In this document: positions 48,367 to 60,290 of the stretch, one piece after another
Position numbering within the stretch: the stretch's first letter is position 1
Layout: the number at the start of each line of letters is the position of its first letter
Assembly (NCBI RefSeq): GCF_040802235.1
Contig: NC_133167.1
Coordinates: forward strand, 8,920,501-8,984,500
Direction: 5' to 3'
DNA length: 64,000 bases
Origin: Manis javanica
Taxonomy: Eukaryota; Chordata; Mammalia; Pholidota; Manidae
Position numbers and translations under genes: made by a program
Notes under the pieces: model-generated
The model's database searches: none
What the model saw: the letters and a program-made list of their open reading frames with translations, nothing else
What the model was told of the DNA's origin: nothing

Positions 48367-48829
48367 GCTGCTTCCACCGGAGCACGCCTGGTACCAGGGC
48401 TGTATTATAAACAGGACATTGCATCCACAAACAGGATTTCTTAGAAAGCATAGGTTCAAGGTAGTATCAAGGGGACAAATAATTAGGCTGCTTTATGAGC
48501 AAACCTTTTTTAATTTGCTGCTAGCTTTCTGTTTTCATTGAATACAATTGTTCATTTAATTTGTAATTGTGCTATAAGTATCTGATTCTTAGTCACTGTG
48601 TTCACAGTACTCTTTGTTGATTTCTTCTGTGAATGTCTTTAGCTCTGTTGTTCTTTAAACAGTCAGCATGGATATAAATTATTCCACTTGATTTAAGGGC
48701 CTGCTTAAAGAATGACAGACAGCTATCACTCTGCTGTTAGAGTTCATATTACATAAAACAGTATGTTTTTTTTATGGAGGAAAGACTCCTGGAGAGGCAA
48801 GGAGTTGGTGTGGTAGCAGAGAATGAGTG

Positions 48830-49000
48830 TGGGTTTAGATGTCTGAGGTACAACATTGAGTCCCAACTACTGCATTTACCTGGCTCTGGAATTTAGATCA
48901 TTTAACCTTCCACAGATAAGTTCCCTCAACTGTAAAAAGGGATAACTCCATCTCCTTACAGAGTTAGGGCAATCAAATTAAATGACAAATATTAAAGGCT
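48830..49000 (+). repeat. MIR SINE, sense
   Basis: 'ttgagtcccaactactgcatttacctggc', 'gatcatttaaccttccacagataagttccctcaactgtaaaaagggataactcc' and 'agggcaatcaaattaaatgac' are in MIR order. Confidence 0.7.
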
Positions 49001-51254
49001 TGCAAAAACAGGTAACACCATGATTACTTATGCAAATCTATTATAATACTAAAAGAACAGCAACTCTAACATTTTGTTGTTTTTCGAAGAATACTTACTA
49101 CAAAAATAACAGTGGTATTTCTTGTTAAAGCAAGCTATCTTTTTAAAATTGATAGAACAATCTGAAACATAATTCAGAAAGTTGGTGCTGTGGTAGAAGG
49201 TGGCTGAGCTCAGTGCCTCAGGATTAGGCCTCAAGAAGACCCTTTGCTGTGTAGTCTTTGCTGGGATGTTGAATGTTGGTATCGATCAAGACGCAAGCAG
49301 ATCCAAATGGCATAGAAGCTAAGAGGTTCAGAAAGTTTGCTTTCTTCAAAAGGAAACCCCACACTTGAGATTCAGACCTTCTAGTGATCTTGCCCCTCCA
49401 ACAGAAGCGAAAGCCAGACCGAGCTTCCAGGGAAAGGAGCCAGGGAAAGAGGGAAGCTGGGAGTCACAGAGCATCTGCCCCAGAGCCTAGGGGGGCAAGG
49501 GGGACTTCTCTGTGGGAACTGCACTAGCCTTTACCTCTGTAACGACGAGAGAAAAGTTTTCTCTTCTAAGTCAGGCCCTACACAGCTGCTCCCAATTGAT
49601 TCCTTCCTTTAAGGGTCAACCTGGCAACATAGCTTCCGGGAAGCCCCTGAAAGTCTCACCTTAGTTGTTTATTTGACTTCTCCACGGGCCTGCACATAAA
49701 AGTCAGTGGCTTTTATTTCTGTATCTCCAGCGGGTCCTGGCCCATAGTGGACCTCACTAACATTTGAGGTCTGAAACGAGTGGACAGTCTTGATGAGGGG
49801 TTGGCCTAGGATGGCGATTTCCCTGAGAGGAGACTCACCCCAGGGCACTGGCTTAGTGGGCGGAGCCAGCCAGCAGGGGCATTCGCAGCACTCTGAGCTC
49901 ATTGGATGGGAGGTAGAGAATGTGAAAAGGAGAGAATACACAAATGCCTTTGTTGCTCAGGAGTCCCCTTTCTGCTCTCCATTTCTGGAGGGGCTGAATC
50001 AGCAGGAGGGAGCAGAATCTGTGATTTTATACTGGGATATACTGGGAGATCCTAGGAATCAGATCCCCTCCAGCTCTAGAGGAATCTCTGGCTAAGATCT
50101 TTTTGCACTCAAGAGGAAGAGTATTTTATTTCAGCCCCAGAATAGTTTAAGATAGATTCTTTTGAGCTTCCTGCTCATATAGCCCAGTTGGAAGATTTTT
50201 AACTGACTACACTTGGAAGGGAAGAATAAACTTCAAAGTTCTTACAAACCTGTTCTTGATTTGGTACTGATTTTTATCAAAAATATTTACTGCAGAATTC
50301 CTAACCAACAAGCTCCTACATGCCCCAGTGACTGCAGATAAAACCACTGAAGTTAATACAATATTTTCCCAAATATCTGGAAACATTCCCTTCTAAACAT
50401 TTATTCAGCTCTGACCTGTGGTTCTACAGCACGGCTCTCTAGAGGTCCTGGCTGGTTGGCCCTTTTTGCCCCCTTTTCCCGGAAACCCTTGAAAGGCATT
50501 GAAGAAAATTATACCTTTTGATGTTCGCCTGGCCCTAGTTTTCAGGTCTGGTAGCTAATGTCCATTTCACAGCCTGTGCCCCTGCTGCTAGCCTGGAGGT
50601 GACATTGAACTGCAATGACTGCAGCTTGGCAGCCACACAGACACATACTGAGGGGGTCACCTGTGACCCCAAGTGTGTGCTGATTCTGATGTCAGCCCGT
50701 GGTGCTGGAGCTGGGTTGAGAAGGAGCCCCCTCTCTCTTGCTAAGAGTCATATGTTCCGCTGCTGCTTTGTTTACACTCAGGCTGGAAGGAGTCCGCAAC
50801 TGACCAGCAAATGGGCATTCCAGGTTCTGGAGCTGAGGTCCCGTCTCAGGTGTTGATCGCCCACTGCCCCGCCAGCTCTGAGTGCCTGATCACAGACAAA
50901 AACAGGAGAGCTGTGACAGGACACAGCCACCTTTTCTCAAATAGCATCTCCCAGTTTGGGCCTTTTTCACGGTCAGATCCACCTGGCTTGGTCTGTGGTA
51001 TTGTTTTAGCTGTTGACTTTCAGGGGACTGTAGACTAGAATGATGTACACTTTTTGGTCTGCCTTATAACCGGTAGCTCTATCTTTTGTTCCTTTAGTAA
51101 AATCAAGTATACAAGATTTGTCACTAAATATGTTTGAGATGTCATTAACATTGACACTATGGGTGCCAAACTTCTGTTCCTGTTTCTATGGCAGTTAATA
51201 TGGCCAGACATATGCCAGATCCTTTGGAGAGAGGGGCTGTGGGTGATTCTTACA

Positions 51255-51458
51255 GTCTTTGCCAAGGGCCTACAAAATATCTGTGACTTGGCAGGCTATA
51301 CATCCTCTGAGTTTCTGTTACTACTCAACTCTGCCTTTCCAGTGTGAAAGCAGCACAGACATTATGAACAGGAGCAACTGTGTTCCAGTAAAACTTTATT
51401 TAAAGAAAATAGGCAACAGGCTGTAGTAGGCTTGTAGGCAGTAGTTTGCTAGCCCCCG
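51255..51458. mobile_element. hAT-Charlie-type MITE (same family as 19625)
   Basis: 'aatatctgtgacttggcaggc', 'ctactcaactctgcctttccagtgtgaaagcagc', 'gttccagtaaaactttatttaaag' and 'taggcagtagtttgctagcccc' match the copy at 19625-19832 in order. Confidence 0.7.
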
Positions 51459-52364
51459 GACTACATTATAATTTTCTCTAGCTTCCAATTTTTTTTTTCT
51501 TTTTTACAAATTCCTGCCGTTACACAGGCAAGCTCTTACACTGGTTTCATGCTTAAAATGGAATCCCGTAGGTGTCAGCTTTTTTCCTAACATCCACCCA
51601 ATTCCGAGAAACAAAGGAAATATAAAAAAGCTACTAGTATTGCAAATTTAAGTATGAATGCAGATTCTTTTTCAGTAAGTGTGAGCTCACCATGGTGATA
51701 AGCATGGGAGAATCAAGGAAAATTTGGTTACATTTTATAGTGTTTTTTAAACCATTTTATCTTCCACATGGTAGGTACTGCCCTTTGGGTATAGATCTCT
51801 GTAGCATTGAAGGAATCCGGACAGGCTTCTCCGCAGCTGGTGACGTCAGGGTGCAGGGATTCCAGCTCTAAGATAATGCCGGGACTGTTGGTCTGCCTTT
51901 AACCAGGTTACCTTGTAACCAGCATTACACTGTAAGACCTGTACCGGCTTGGGGTCGGCCTCATTGGCACCGTCCACATGGCTGAGTTAGCTGTCTCGCC
52001 ATGAAGCCATGCTCCTCGTTGGTGGGGTGCCTTTGAGCATGTGCGCTGGACACATGGCTGCTCTTGAGTGGTTTCAGCCTTGCCTTCTTATATTCTGTGG
52101 ATCTGAAACACTTATTCTCAAACCTCCCTTGTCAATATTCAGCTCCATGACAACAATTTAAGATTACAGCCCTTTGAACTATAGTTTATGGATAGACTAC
52201 ATAATATAGAGGCATTTATTCCAAAAAAATATATGTATATAGAGGTGTTTAACTCCAGATTTGGGGGAAACAAATTCTTCTTCAACTATGAAATCATATA
52301 AAAATAAAATAAACATATATTCAGCCTATGAAGTTGCTTGGATTTTTCCTCTTGACCAATCAAT

Positions 52365-52407
52365 TAATAGGATAATCAGTTATTAATAATTAATATCAAT
52401 GATTAAT
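52365..52407. promoter_or_regulatory. TAAT cluster (homeodomain-type sites)
   Basis: Six TAAT cores fall within 43 bp (52365, 52373, 52384, 52387, 52391, 52404). This is denser than the surrounding AT-rich intron but could be chance in AT-rich DNA. Confidence 0.25.
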
Positions 52408-54123
52408 ATGATTCACTGACCCTTCTGTCAAAGTTCTCACAGGAAAGCATCCAAAAGCTACTATGCTAGGATGGAGAGCTTTTCACAAGGATTGTACGAT
52501 TTTTTAAATTAATTAAATTAATATTATTAGTGGTACATTGTTACCAATGTATCTAGCTATTATCAAAAGATTTGCATCTTAAAACAGCATCTGAAATTTT
52601 CAGACTTGGGGGAAAGGACAAGATCCAGTTGGCTTTTACATGGTTGCCCCTTTACCAATTCCAGATTATGCAGGCCTCACTCAGTTTAGATACACAGGTA
52701 CAGGCTGGAACCCAACCCACATGTGTACATGCACAACCCCAGGCCTTTGGTGAGGCTTCACATTTTAGACACGATTTTCCTGAAGTCTTTCTAATGTTGC
52801 AGTAGCGTCTGTAGGTTTCTTGGTGGCAGAATGCATCAGCTCTTTGACTCTGCATTTTGCCTTGGTGCCCGTGTGGCATGATTTGTGCCTTTGTGCACCT
52901 GAAAGCCAGTAAATCTTGGGGTGAATTGGAATAATCGATGAATGTTTAAGATTGATGAATGTTTAAAAATGAAAGATGATATGAAGAATGCAGTGTTCGC
53001 TCATTTCTCTCTTGATTCTACTTCTCTTTGCTGTATGTGAGAGGACAGACTTCCCAAGGGATCAGAGGAAGGCCTAGGAAAGGAGGGAGATGGGGTGTGA
53101 GCGTGGTAAATAAATCCCCTGATATCTCGGAGAGCCTATCCTAGCAATGTTCCTAACAGTTAAGGTTCTTCAAAAATTTATTTTTCAGTAAGCTCTGTTG
53201 GACTTGAAACAGTTAAAAAATGTTGTCTATACAAAGGAGAAGGAGGAGTGGGTTAGTGTGGAAGATCGTTTAAACCATACTGCAGTCCAGGGACTTTGGG
53301 GAAGGGGAGGTCTTGAATGGGAAGAGACCACCCAGAAGCTGAATTGGCCTTATTTTAATAATTGCCATCTTAAGACTGATTTGGCAGGAATTCCTAAAAC
53401 TGGATTCTGACACCCTTGGTTTCTGGGAGTCAGTCCTGACGTCAGGGGGATTTTGATGTATATGAGTCTGTTGGGACCGTGGCTTTGTGTTCAGGGAAAA
53501 AACAATGGCTTTTTTGTATGTGGGGTAATAGGTGGAGGGGGCTGGATGGTGGGTGTCAGCAGTTTGTGGACAGACACCTCCTTACTTGCAGCCCGTTCTT
53601 CCCTCCGCCTGTCTCTGTGTGCCAGGGCCTCACATGGCCTCTGAGCCGTCACAGCCCTTCTGCAAGTCCCACGGAAGAGGCTGGCTGTCCACAGTCCAGG
53701 GAAGACCACCCTGCCACTCTGTATTCCAGGCACTCCAGTGGATGTAAATCAACTTGCCTTGCCAAATGGTTACGGGTCACAGAAGAAAAAGACAAATCAA
53801 TACACATTTTCTTGAAACCTATTGTAGAGCTGTCGCCCATGACTGCTTTGCCAAGATTTAACCTAGAAGCTTCAGCATTAATTTGGACTCCACGTTTTGC
53901 AAAATCCATTTTTTGCCTCCTGCATTGAAGACTAATATTTATACTCATTCGTGTTGCTCCCAGGATATCTTAAATTTCTGTCCTCGCTAGAGAACATAAT
54001 TTTTAAGAGTATTTTTATAGTTCCGCTTGATTTTTTAATGTAAGTTATTCTCATCATTTGCCTTTAACAGGACGTAAGATCCAGTATTTATCTAACCCGA
54101 GTCCTCTCTCCCTGTGATTTCAG

Positions 54124-54235
54124 GTTTGGAAAGAAATCTCGGCCTGCGATGTATGATGTGACCCCCATTGCCTATGAGGATTACAGCCCCGACGACAAAC
54201 CTTTGGTCACACTGATTAAAACAAAAGATTTGTAA
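54124..54235 (+). CDS. DNER: DNER last coding exon: C-terminal tail and stop
   Basis: Follows acceptor 'gtgatttcag' after a CT-rich tract. Its first base completes an Arg codon with the AG of the preceding exon (phase 2). It then encodes 36 residues beginning FGKKSRPAMYDVTP and ending LIKTKDL, with stop TAA at 54233-54235. The tail carries clustered tyrosines and acids (YDVT, YEDYSPDD) that could be phosphorylation or docking sites. It ends in KDL, which is not an ER-retrieval KDEL. The stop is followed at once by a run of 13 T. Confidence 0.95.
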
Positions 54236-54302
54236 TCTTTTTTTTTTTTTGATTATTTTTCAAAAAGATGGGATACTACACTCATTTAAATATTTTTAAG
54301 AA

Positions 54303-54308
54303 AATAAA
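54303..54308 (+). promoter_or_regulatory. DNER: possible proximal poly(A) signal
   Basis: AATAAA lies 68 bp after the stop, in an A-rich region. It could give a very short 3' UTR isoform. There is no obvious GU-rich downstream element, so use is doubtful. Confidence 0.3.
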
Positions 54309-55109
54309 AAGCTTAAGAAATTTAAAATGTTAGCTGCTCAAGAGTTTTCGGTAGAATATTTAAGAACTAATTTTCTGCAGCTTTTAGTTTGAAAAAAATA
54401 TTTTAAAAACAGAATTTGTGAAACCCGTAGACAACGTTTTAATGTACTTTCAGCTCTCTGAACCATGCGCTTCGCCTCGTGTGTGCGCTTTTCATGGTAG
54501 ACACTGTCATGAAACCCAGACAGTTTCTGTGGTCATTGCAGAATAAGTCTCATCGAGGAGAAGTTCCTATTTGATGTGTGAGTGCCGGCTTTCTGAGTAG
54601 AGGTAGGAAACACGTAGAGTATGATGCATAATACAGTATATCCGTTACTTAAAAAGAAGCCTGACATGTTTTGTGAAAAAGAAACTAGTTGCATTCATTA
54701 TTCCTAACCCGAGTGAAATTAGCCTTTATTCTGTGCATGGGTAAGGGACTTCTTTCTGCTCTGTTCTGATGAACCTTGTGGGAACATTCTTTTGAGTTTG
54801 TGTCTGTCATTTTCGTAACAGCCATCAAGCTAGGCCTGGAAAACATACGTGGTGAAAGGGCCTAGTGAGGCAAATTATGATCAAACTGAATCTATAGTTC
54901 CTTTAGAAAGTCAGAGTTTTTATATTGTGAGTAAATTAAGTTTACGTTGGAGCTCTCTGTTGCTAAGAGGTAGTAAGCATAAGAAAGTACTGGTCCCTTC
55001 AGTAGTGAGTATTTCTCATAGTGCATCTTTATTTATATCCAGGACATTTCTGTGGCTGTGTTTGATTGATATGTGCTTCTTCTGATTCTTCTAATTTCAA
55101 AGAAAATTG

Positions 55110-55115
55110 AATAAA
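55110..55115 (+). promoter_or_regulatory. DNER: DNER poly(A) signal
   Basis: AATAAA followed about 20-30 bp later by a T/G-rich stretch ('actggtctctgtcctttttc'), the usual downstream element. Cleavage expected near 55130-55140. Confidence 0.75.
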
Positions 55116-57549
55116 TGTTACCAAGTCAAGTATGCACTGGTCTCTGTCCTTTTTCAAATGACATAAACATTTTGAATTTGATATTGATTGTCAGATACAC
55201 AACATCACTGTTTTTTACATTTTAAATATTCCAAGGAGTACCCTTCAAGGCTGCCAGAATGTTACGGTGCCTTCTGGAAGACCTCCTGACATAATTATCA
55301 GTGAACCATCCCTCCCTTCTTGTAAACATAAGAGGTGGAAAAAAATTAACAAGAAATCTCATTTTAACTTTTATATCAGAAATTGCCAGTGAAATGCAGC
55401 ACACATGACTATTGAGGTGCACTGAAATCCAGAAATGCTTCCAGGCATGATGTGAGGGCTCCTGGGGCCTCAAGAAACATTTTACCTATGCTACTGTCCT
55501 GTGGAGGTCAAATGAAAATTGCCCTAGCAAACAGCAGCTTGGTCCTTAGAAACTCGGAGGCACCTTAGAGCCATCCTGTGTTCAATTCCATTTTGCATTC
55601 AAATGCTGAGCTGAAATCCCAAAGTCACTTTTTAAAAACCTGTTCAACTTCACCTGGGAACATTTGGTAAGGCCAAGAGAAGCTTTGAAACCAGGTACAA
55701 TGGAGGAATTTAAGCAAAAAGGAGTCTTTAAGATGCTTTTCCTTCCCTTTCTTCCCTCCATGCATTAGCCCCTAATCCTACAAATGACATAGTAATACAC
55801 CCACAGTCCAATCTTCAAATGATGTAGTGCGATATATTAATATTTTTAGTTCATTTGAATGTTGGGAAGTGATGTGAGAACAAAATGTGGGCATGGTTGG
55901 TTGAGCATCCATGGGAACACACACAGACCCTGCTTACTCCCATCTTCCTGTGGAAGACTTGGTTGCACAGTGCCCAGACACCTCCATCCGCAGGGTGGAG
56001 GGTGTTCACTCTGTCTTCCTGTCGACTTCCCCTCACGCTCGAGGGCAGCAGCTGGGATGTGGGGGGTCTTCACTTGGAAGCTGTTTTGATCATACCATCT
56101 CAAACACTTTTCAATCTTCCAAATTCTTAAGCTCATTATATGTGATACCCCTTAGCGGACTTGTTTGGAAACTAAACAGACTTTTACCAGTCATAGTTTG
56201 TCTTTTTAAAGCAAATTAATAGAGCCGACTAATTCAGACTCTGAGCTAACACGTCTCCTTCTGACACTCTCAGCGCCAACACCAAACACATTTAAAGACC
56301 TTCGCTGATTCGTTTGTGCATTTGGGAATAACATGTCTCACTGGGCGCTTGTTCTGTGTCGGGCAGATGGTGAGCAACAAGCCCCTCACAAAAGGATCCT
56401 GGCTCCCAAGCCCACGGGTTGTTTTGAATCAGCCTTCATGTAATAACCAAATAAATACAGAATTACACTTTGAAGAGCACAATGAATGACAGTTAAATGC
56501 TGCCATTTGGCAGCTAATATTTGTAGCAGAGTGGACGGGAATCTTGTTTCAGTGGTTTGCTTGCTAACAACTTTGGGCAAGTAACTGTCTGGGCTTATGC
56601 TTTGTAGTTTGGGAAGTGAGGATGAGGTAATCCTTTCTTGGGAGGCCATGGTGAGAATTAAATGCCAGGATGTGTGTGGATCCTTTAGCCCACCTCAGCA
56701 CATGTTAGCTGACCCGTTGCTGGGTGTTGTTCATAGTTTAGATACAGACTGTATCACAAAACAGGTTAATAAGCTTGAAATGATGGTTAATGTCTGTGAT
56801 CTGTTCATGTGTCATGGATGCTGGTGAGTTACTAGTCCTCAAGCACAGGGCACTTTCTCTGAATGGGTTTCAAACACTCCATGGTCGTGTTCAGTTGTTA
56901 TTTTGCATTAATTTGTGAAAAAAGCATTTAATTAGCAAGCATAAACTACTGGCCAGGACTTGTTGAACTGGTGATAGTCTTATAACTTAATGCCTACAAA
57001 TAAGTTTAGGTTACAAGTTTTATTGTTAAAGGAATCTTGAGTTTATTTTAAGGCATAAAACAGAAAAACCATATGAAAGATGTACACAACTAATTATAAA
57101 ATTTTAAGTAACTGCTCCAAACAACGCTGGCTGACACTGTTAGCTTCCTCCACAACAGCCATTTTTCTGCACTTTCCAACCCATGGAGCTGAAAATGCTG
57201 ATGCCAGCATTCCCAGCATGCTTTGCTTTCAGGGGTGAGCATATGGCTCAGGGTTGGTCAGCAGGAGCTTTGAGGAAATGTCCTGGAGCTTTCTAAAGTC
57301 CTGTTCCTCCCTGATAAGAGAGAAGACTGAACATCGACTTCCTGTTGTTGCTTCCTGCTTTGTGTACGTTTACGTAGAGACCTAGGGCTTGTGACGGCTG
57401 TAAACCTTTCCCAACTGTGAGAGGAGGAGCTTTGCCCAATTATGAGGATGGTAGAGGGGAAAGAAGGAAAGCGATGGTGCTTAGTGATGAAACTGAACCT
57501 TTTTTTTTTCTTCTAGTGGGGAATTTTCTTAAAATAGTACTTTATTTTT

Positions 57550-58068
57550 TTCCAGCTTTATTTAGGTATAATTGACAAAATTACAAGGCATTTAAGGTAT
57601 ACAATGTGCTGATTTGTTACATGTTTACGCTGGGAAAAGATTCCCCCTACTGAATTAATAACACATTCAAATTTACTTTTTTTCTTGGTGAGAACATTTA
57701 AGTCCTACCCTCTTAGCAAATTTCAATTATACAATACAGTCTTAATCAAATCTAGTCACCAGGTTGTATATTAGATTCTCAGACCTCCTTTATCTGGAAG
57801 TTTGTACCCTTTTACCTACTTCTCCCTATTTCTCCCACCTCCAGCCCCAGCTCCTGGCAACCATTTTTCTGCTCTCCATTCTATGAGTTTGGCTTTGTTT
57901 TTTTTTTTTTTTTTTAAGATTTCACATATAAGTGACACCATGCACATTTTTCTGTTTGGTTTAGTTCACTTAGAATAGTAGCCTCCAGGTTTATCCATGT
58001 TGACATCAATGATAGGATTTCCTTCTTTTTAAAGGCTGGGTAGTATTCCTTCACACACACACACACAG
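57550..58068 (-). mobile_element. L1 3' region, antisense, left part
   Basis: 3' UTR landmarks 'tttaggtataattgacaaaat', 'ctcctggcaaccatttttctgc' and 'gtttggtttagttcacttagaatag' are followed by the ORF2 C-terminus on the minus strand (YYPAFKKKEILSLM and LEATILSELNQ are readable). A short CA repeat at 58052-58067 ends at the inserted Tigger. Confidence 0.8.
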
Positions 58069-58490
58069 CAGTCCCCCCCTCATCCACGGTTTTATTTTTC
58101 TTGGTTTCAGTTACCCTCAGCGTGCTGCGGCCCAGAAGCCAATGAGCCTCCTCCTGCATATCCTCAGAAGGTCAGTAGCAGCCCAGCTCTGTGTCACGGT
58201 GGCTGCTGTCATTCACCTCATTTCATCTCGTCACGTGGGCACTTTGCATCTCGCATCGTCACAAGAAGGGTGAGTACAGTACAGTAAGATATTTTGAGAG
58301 AGACCATGTTCATATAACTTTTATTATAGTATATTGTTATAATTGTTCTATTAGTTATTGTTAATCACTTAATTTATAAAGTAAACTTTATCATAGGTAT
58401 ATATGTATAAAAGTAAACAGCAGACACAGGCTTCGGTGCTGTCTGTGGGGATGTTAGAAAGTATCCCCTGTGGACAAGGGTTAACTTCTG
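58069..58490. mobile_element. Tigger-type MITE inserted in L1
   Basis: Begins CAGTCCCCCCCTCATCCACGG and ends with the inverted match 'tggacaagggttaacttctg', the terminal inverted repeats of a pogo/Tigger-class element (TcMar). The interior lacks transposase. L1 sequence flanks it on both sides. The expected TA target duplication is no longer clear at the left edge because of the CA repeat. Confidence 0.7.
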
Positions 58491-58860
58491 TACTACACTG
58501 TCTTTAGCCATTCGTCCACTGGTGGACGCTGAGGTTGTTTCCATACCTTGGCCATTGTGAATAGTGCTGCAGTGAACATGAGAGCACACACATCTCTTTG
58601 AGACAGTGATTTGTTTCCTTTGGGTGTATGCCCAAAAGTGGGATTGCTGGCTAGTATGGTAGTTCTAGTTTTAATTTCATGAGGTAACTCCACACTGTTT
58701 TCCACGATGGCTCTGTCAGTTCGCATTCCCACCAGCAGTGTACAAGGGTGCCTTTTTCTCCACATCCTTGTCTGCACTTGCTATTGTCTTTTCGATAATG
58801 ACATCCTTAAGAGCCATGAGGTGGCATCTCAGTGTGGTTTTGATTTGCATTTGCCTAGTG
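58491..58860 (-). mobile_element. L1 ORF2 fragment, antisense, right part
   Basis: The minus strand reads MFTAALFTMAKVWKQPQ preceded by an ORF2 stretch with frameshifts. + strand landmarks are 'attgtgaatagtgctgcagtgaacatgag', 'cccaaaagtgggattgctgg', 'ttcccaccagcagtgtacaagggtgcc' and 'gatttgcatttgcctagtgatta'. It continues the L1 interrupted at 58068. Confidence 0.8.
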
Positions 58861-59814
58861 ATTAGTGCCATTCACCACATGCAGCTGATTAGATTTAAAC
58901 CTTAATTATCTTTCAAGGATATTTGGAAGCTCAGGACTGGATTAGTGATTTTTCAAGTTTTTTTTTTTAAACTATATTGTCTTAGAATGAAATGTGATGT
59001 CAGATTAAAATAAAGATGATTGAGTTGAACCAGGGTGAGGGGCCCTGGTGCCAGGCCCTTTGGCCTCACCTTTGACCCCAACGCTCTGAGCTGATGGAGG
59101 GGCCGTAAGGCTCCTGCAGAGGACAGTTTGGAAGCCACTGGACTAGCTGATGTATTCTCAAGACACTTCATCTCCCGTGTGTTAGTCCACCCATCAATCC
59201 AACAGGTGTTAATGGAACACTCAGTATGTGTGAGGCCAGTGTTGGGAAGGCAGCTTGATTATATAACACGTACGTCAGGACCTGAAGGAAGGGCAGGAAT
59301 TATGCTGGTGAAGTATGTAGAGCCTCAGGGTGAGAGCTGGCCCCTCTGAGGAACTGAAAATCGAGTCAGGCTGGAGGATCAGTGTGCCGGGTCGGGATCA
59401 GCATGCACTGCTCTGTGACCCTGCAAGTTGACTCCTAGGTGCCAACCTTCAAAATAAAACGGCTGGTTATTTAACCTGCAAACATGGGTTGGTTCAGGAA
59501 TAGCAGAAGAATTGTCATTTGGGACGTGAAAACTGTGGCGAGCCGCAGACAAGTCTGAAGAGCAAAGGGGAGGGGTTGCCTTGATAGAGGGGAGGAGGCG
59601 GCTGGGAGCTGTGGTTGTGAATGAGTTCATGGGAGGAAAGTGAGAGTTGAGGTTGTGGGGGCTTCTCACTGGGTTGTTGGGGGACAAGGAGAGACTTCCT
59701 TCTCCCTTCTGGGGCACCTCACATAACCTGCGAGTATCCGTGAGCAACAACCCGCCCTTCATTGCGTCCTGACTGTGCTTTGAATTAGGTTTCCTTTATT
59801 CCTTTTCACACAGG

Positions 59815-60290
59815 TAAATGCACAAGAGCAATGCAAGCATGTGTTAAAGAGAAAAACTCTTGTACAAGAATGTTTATAGCAACGTTATTCATAATGGTTC
59901 CCAGTCCACTACTGGGGAAAACCACTAAAAAATAAAAAGGAAAGAGGCACTGAAATATGCAGCGACATGTCTGAATCTTGCAGGCATAAATCTTGAGCCA
60001 AAAATCAGGTCCTGCGGAGGATGGATGCATGAGTCCATTTATGTGAGATTCCACTTCAGGCCAAACCAATTTATGGTGCTAGAATCCAAACAGCACTTGC
60101 CTGTGGATGTAGGGAGTGGGGCTTGACTGGACAGGGCCTAGAAGGGCATTTCTGGGGTTATGGAAATAGTCTATATCTTGCTTTGAGTGATGGTAACAAG
60201 AGAGTATACATTTGTTATAACTCATCAGAATGCACACTGAAAATTCACACATTTTACTGCATATAAATTAAAAAATATATATGTAAACAA
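59815..60290 (+). mobile_element. L1M 3' end, sense
   Basis: 'acaagaatgtttatagcaacgttattcataatgg', 'ccatttatgtgagattccacttcagg', 'tttatggtgctagaatcc', 'gggttatggaaatagtctatatcttg', then 'gcatataaattaaaaaatatat', are in L1M 3' order with an internal deletion. Sense relative to DNER, unlike the neighbouring L1. Confidence 0.75.

Larger units (their letters stand above)
48328..54123 (+). other. DNER: DNER intron (5,796 bp, phase 2)
   Basis: Begins GTGGGC and ends 'gtgatttcag'. Contains a MIR (48830), a hAT MITE (51255) and AT-rich sequence around 52200-52560. The remaining frames, for example 50599-50856 and 53479-53928, have no recognised domain. Confidence 0.9.
1..55135 (+). other. DNER: DNER gene, 3' part (last five coding exons)
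   Basis: The five exons listed separately splice in frame into 242 residues, about a third of the 737-residue human protein as I remember it. They match the DNER C-terminus: EGF-like modules, one membrane helix, and a tail ending in the residues KTKDL. DNER is a single-pass neuronal membrane protein, strongly expressed in Purkinje and other neurons, reported to bind Notch in neuron-glia signalling. The signal peptide and N-terminal EGF modules lie upstream of this window. The gene span is inferred from exon order and the poly(A) signal; the assignment comes from recognising the protein, not from a search. Confidence 0.95.
54236..55135 (+). other. DNER: DNER 3' UTR
   Basis: Starts with a T13 run and is AT-rich, with no repeat element recognised. 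The end is placed about 20 bp after the AATAAA at 55110. A length of about 900 nt is what I recall for mammalian DNER. The frame 54849-55085 within it is not credible as a gene. Confidence 0.75.

Noticed and set aside
48065-48541. 158-codon frame around the DNER membrane exon as an independent gene
   Set aside because: It is the DNER exon 48081-48327 plus intron on both sides. The canonical donor and the in-frame next exon at 54124 explain it.
58493-58777. 94-codon minus-strand frame as a gene
   Set aside because: It is decayed L1 ORF2.
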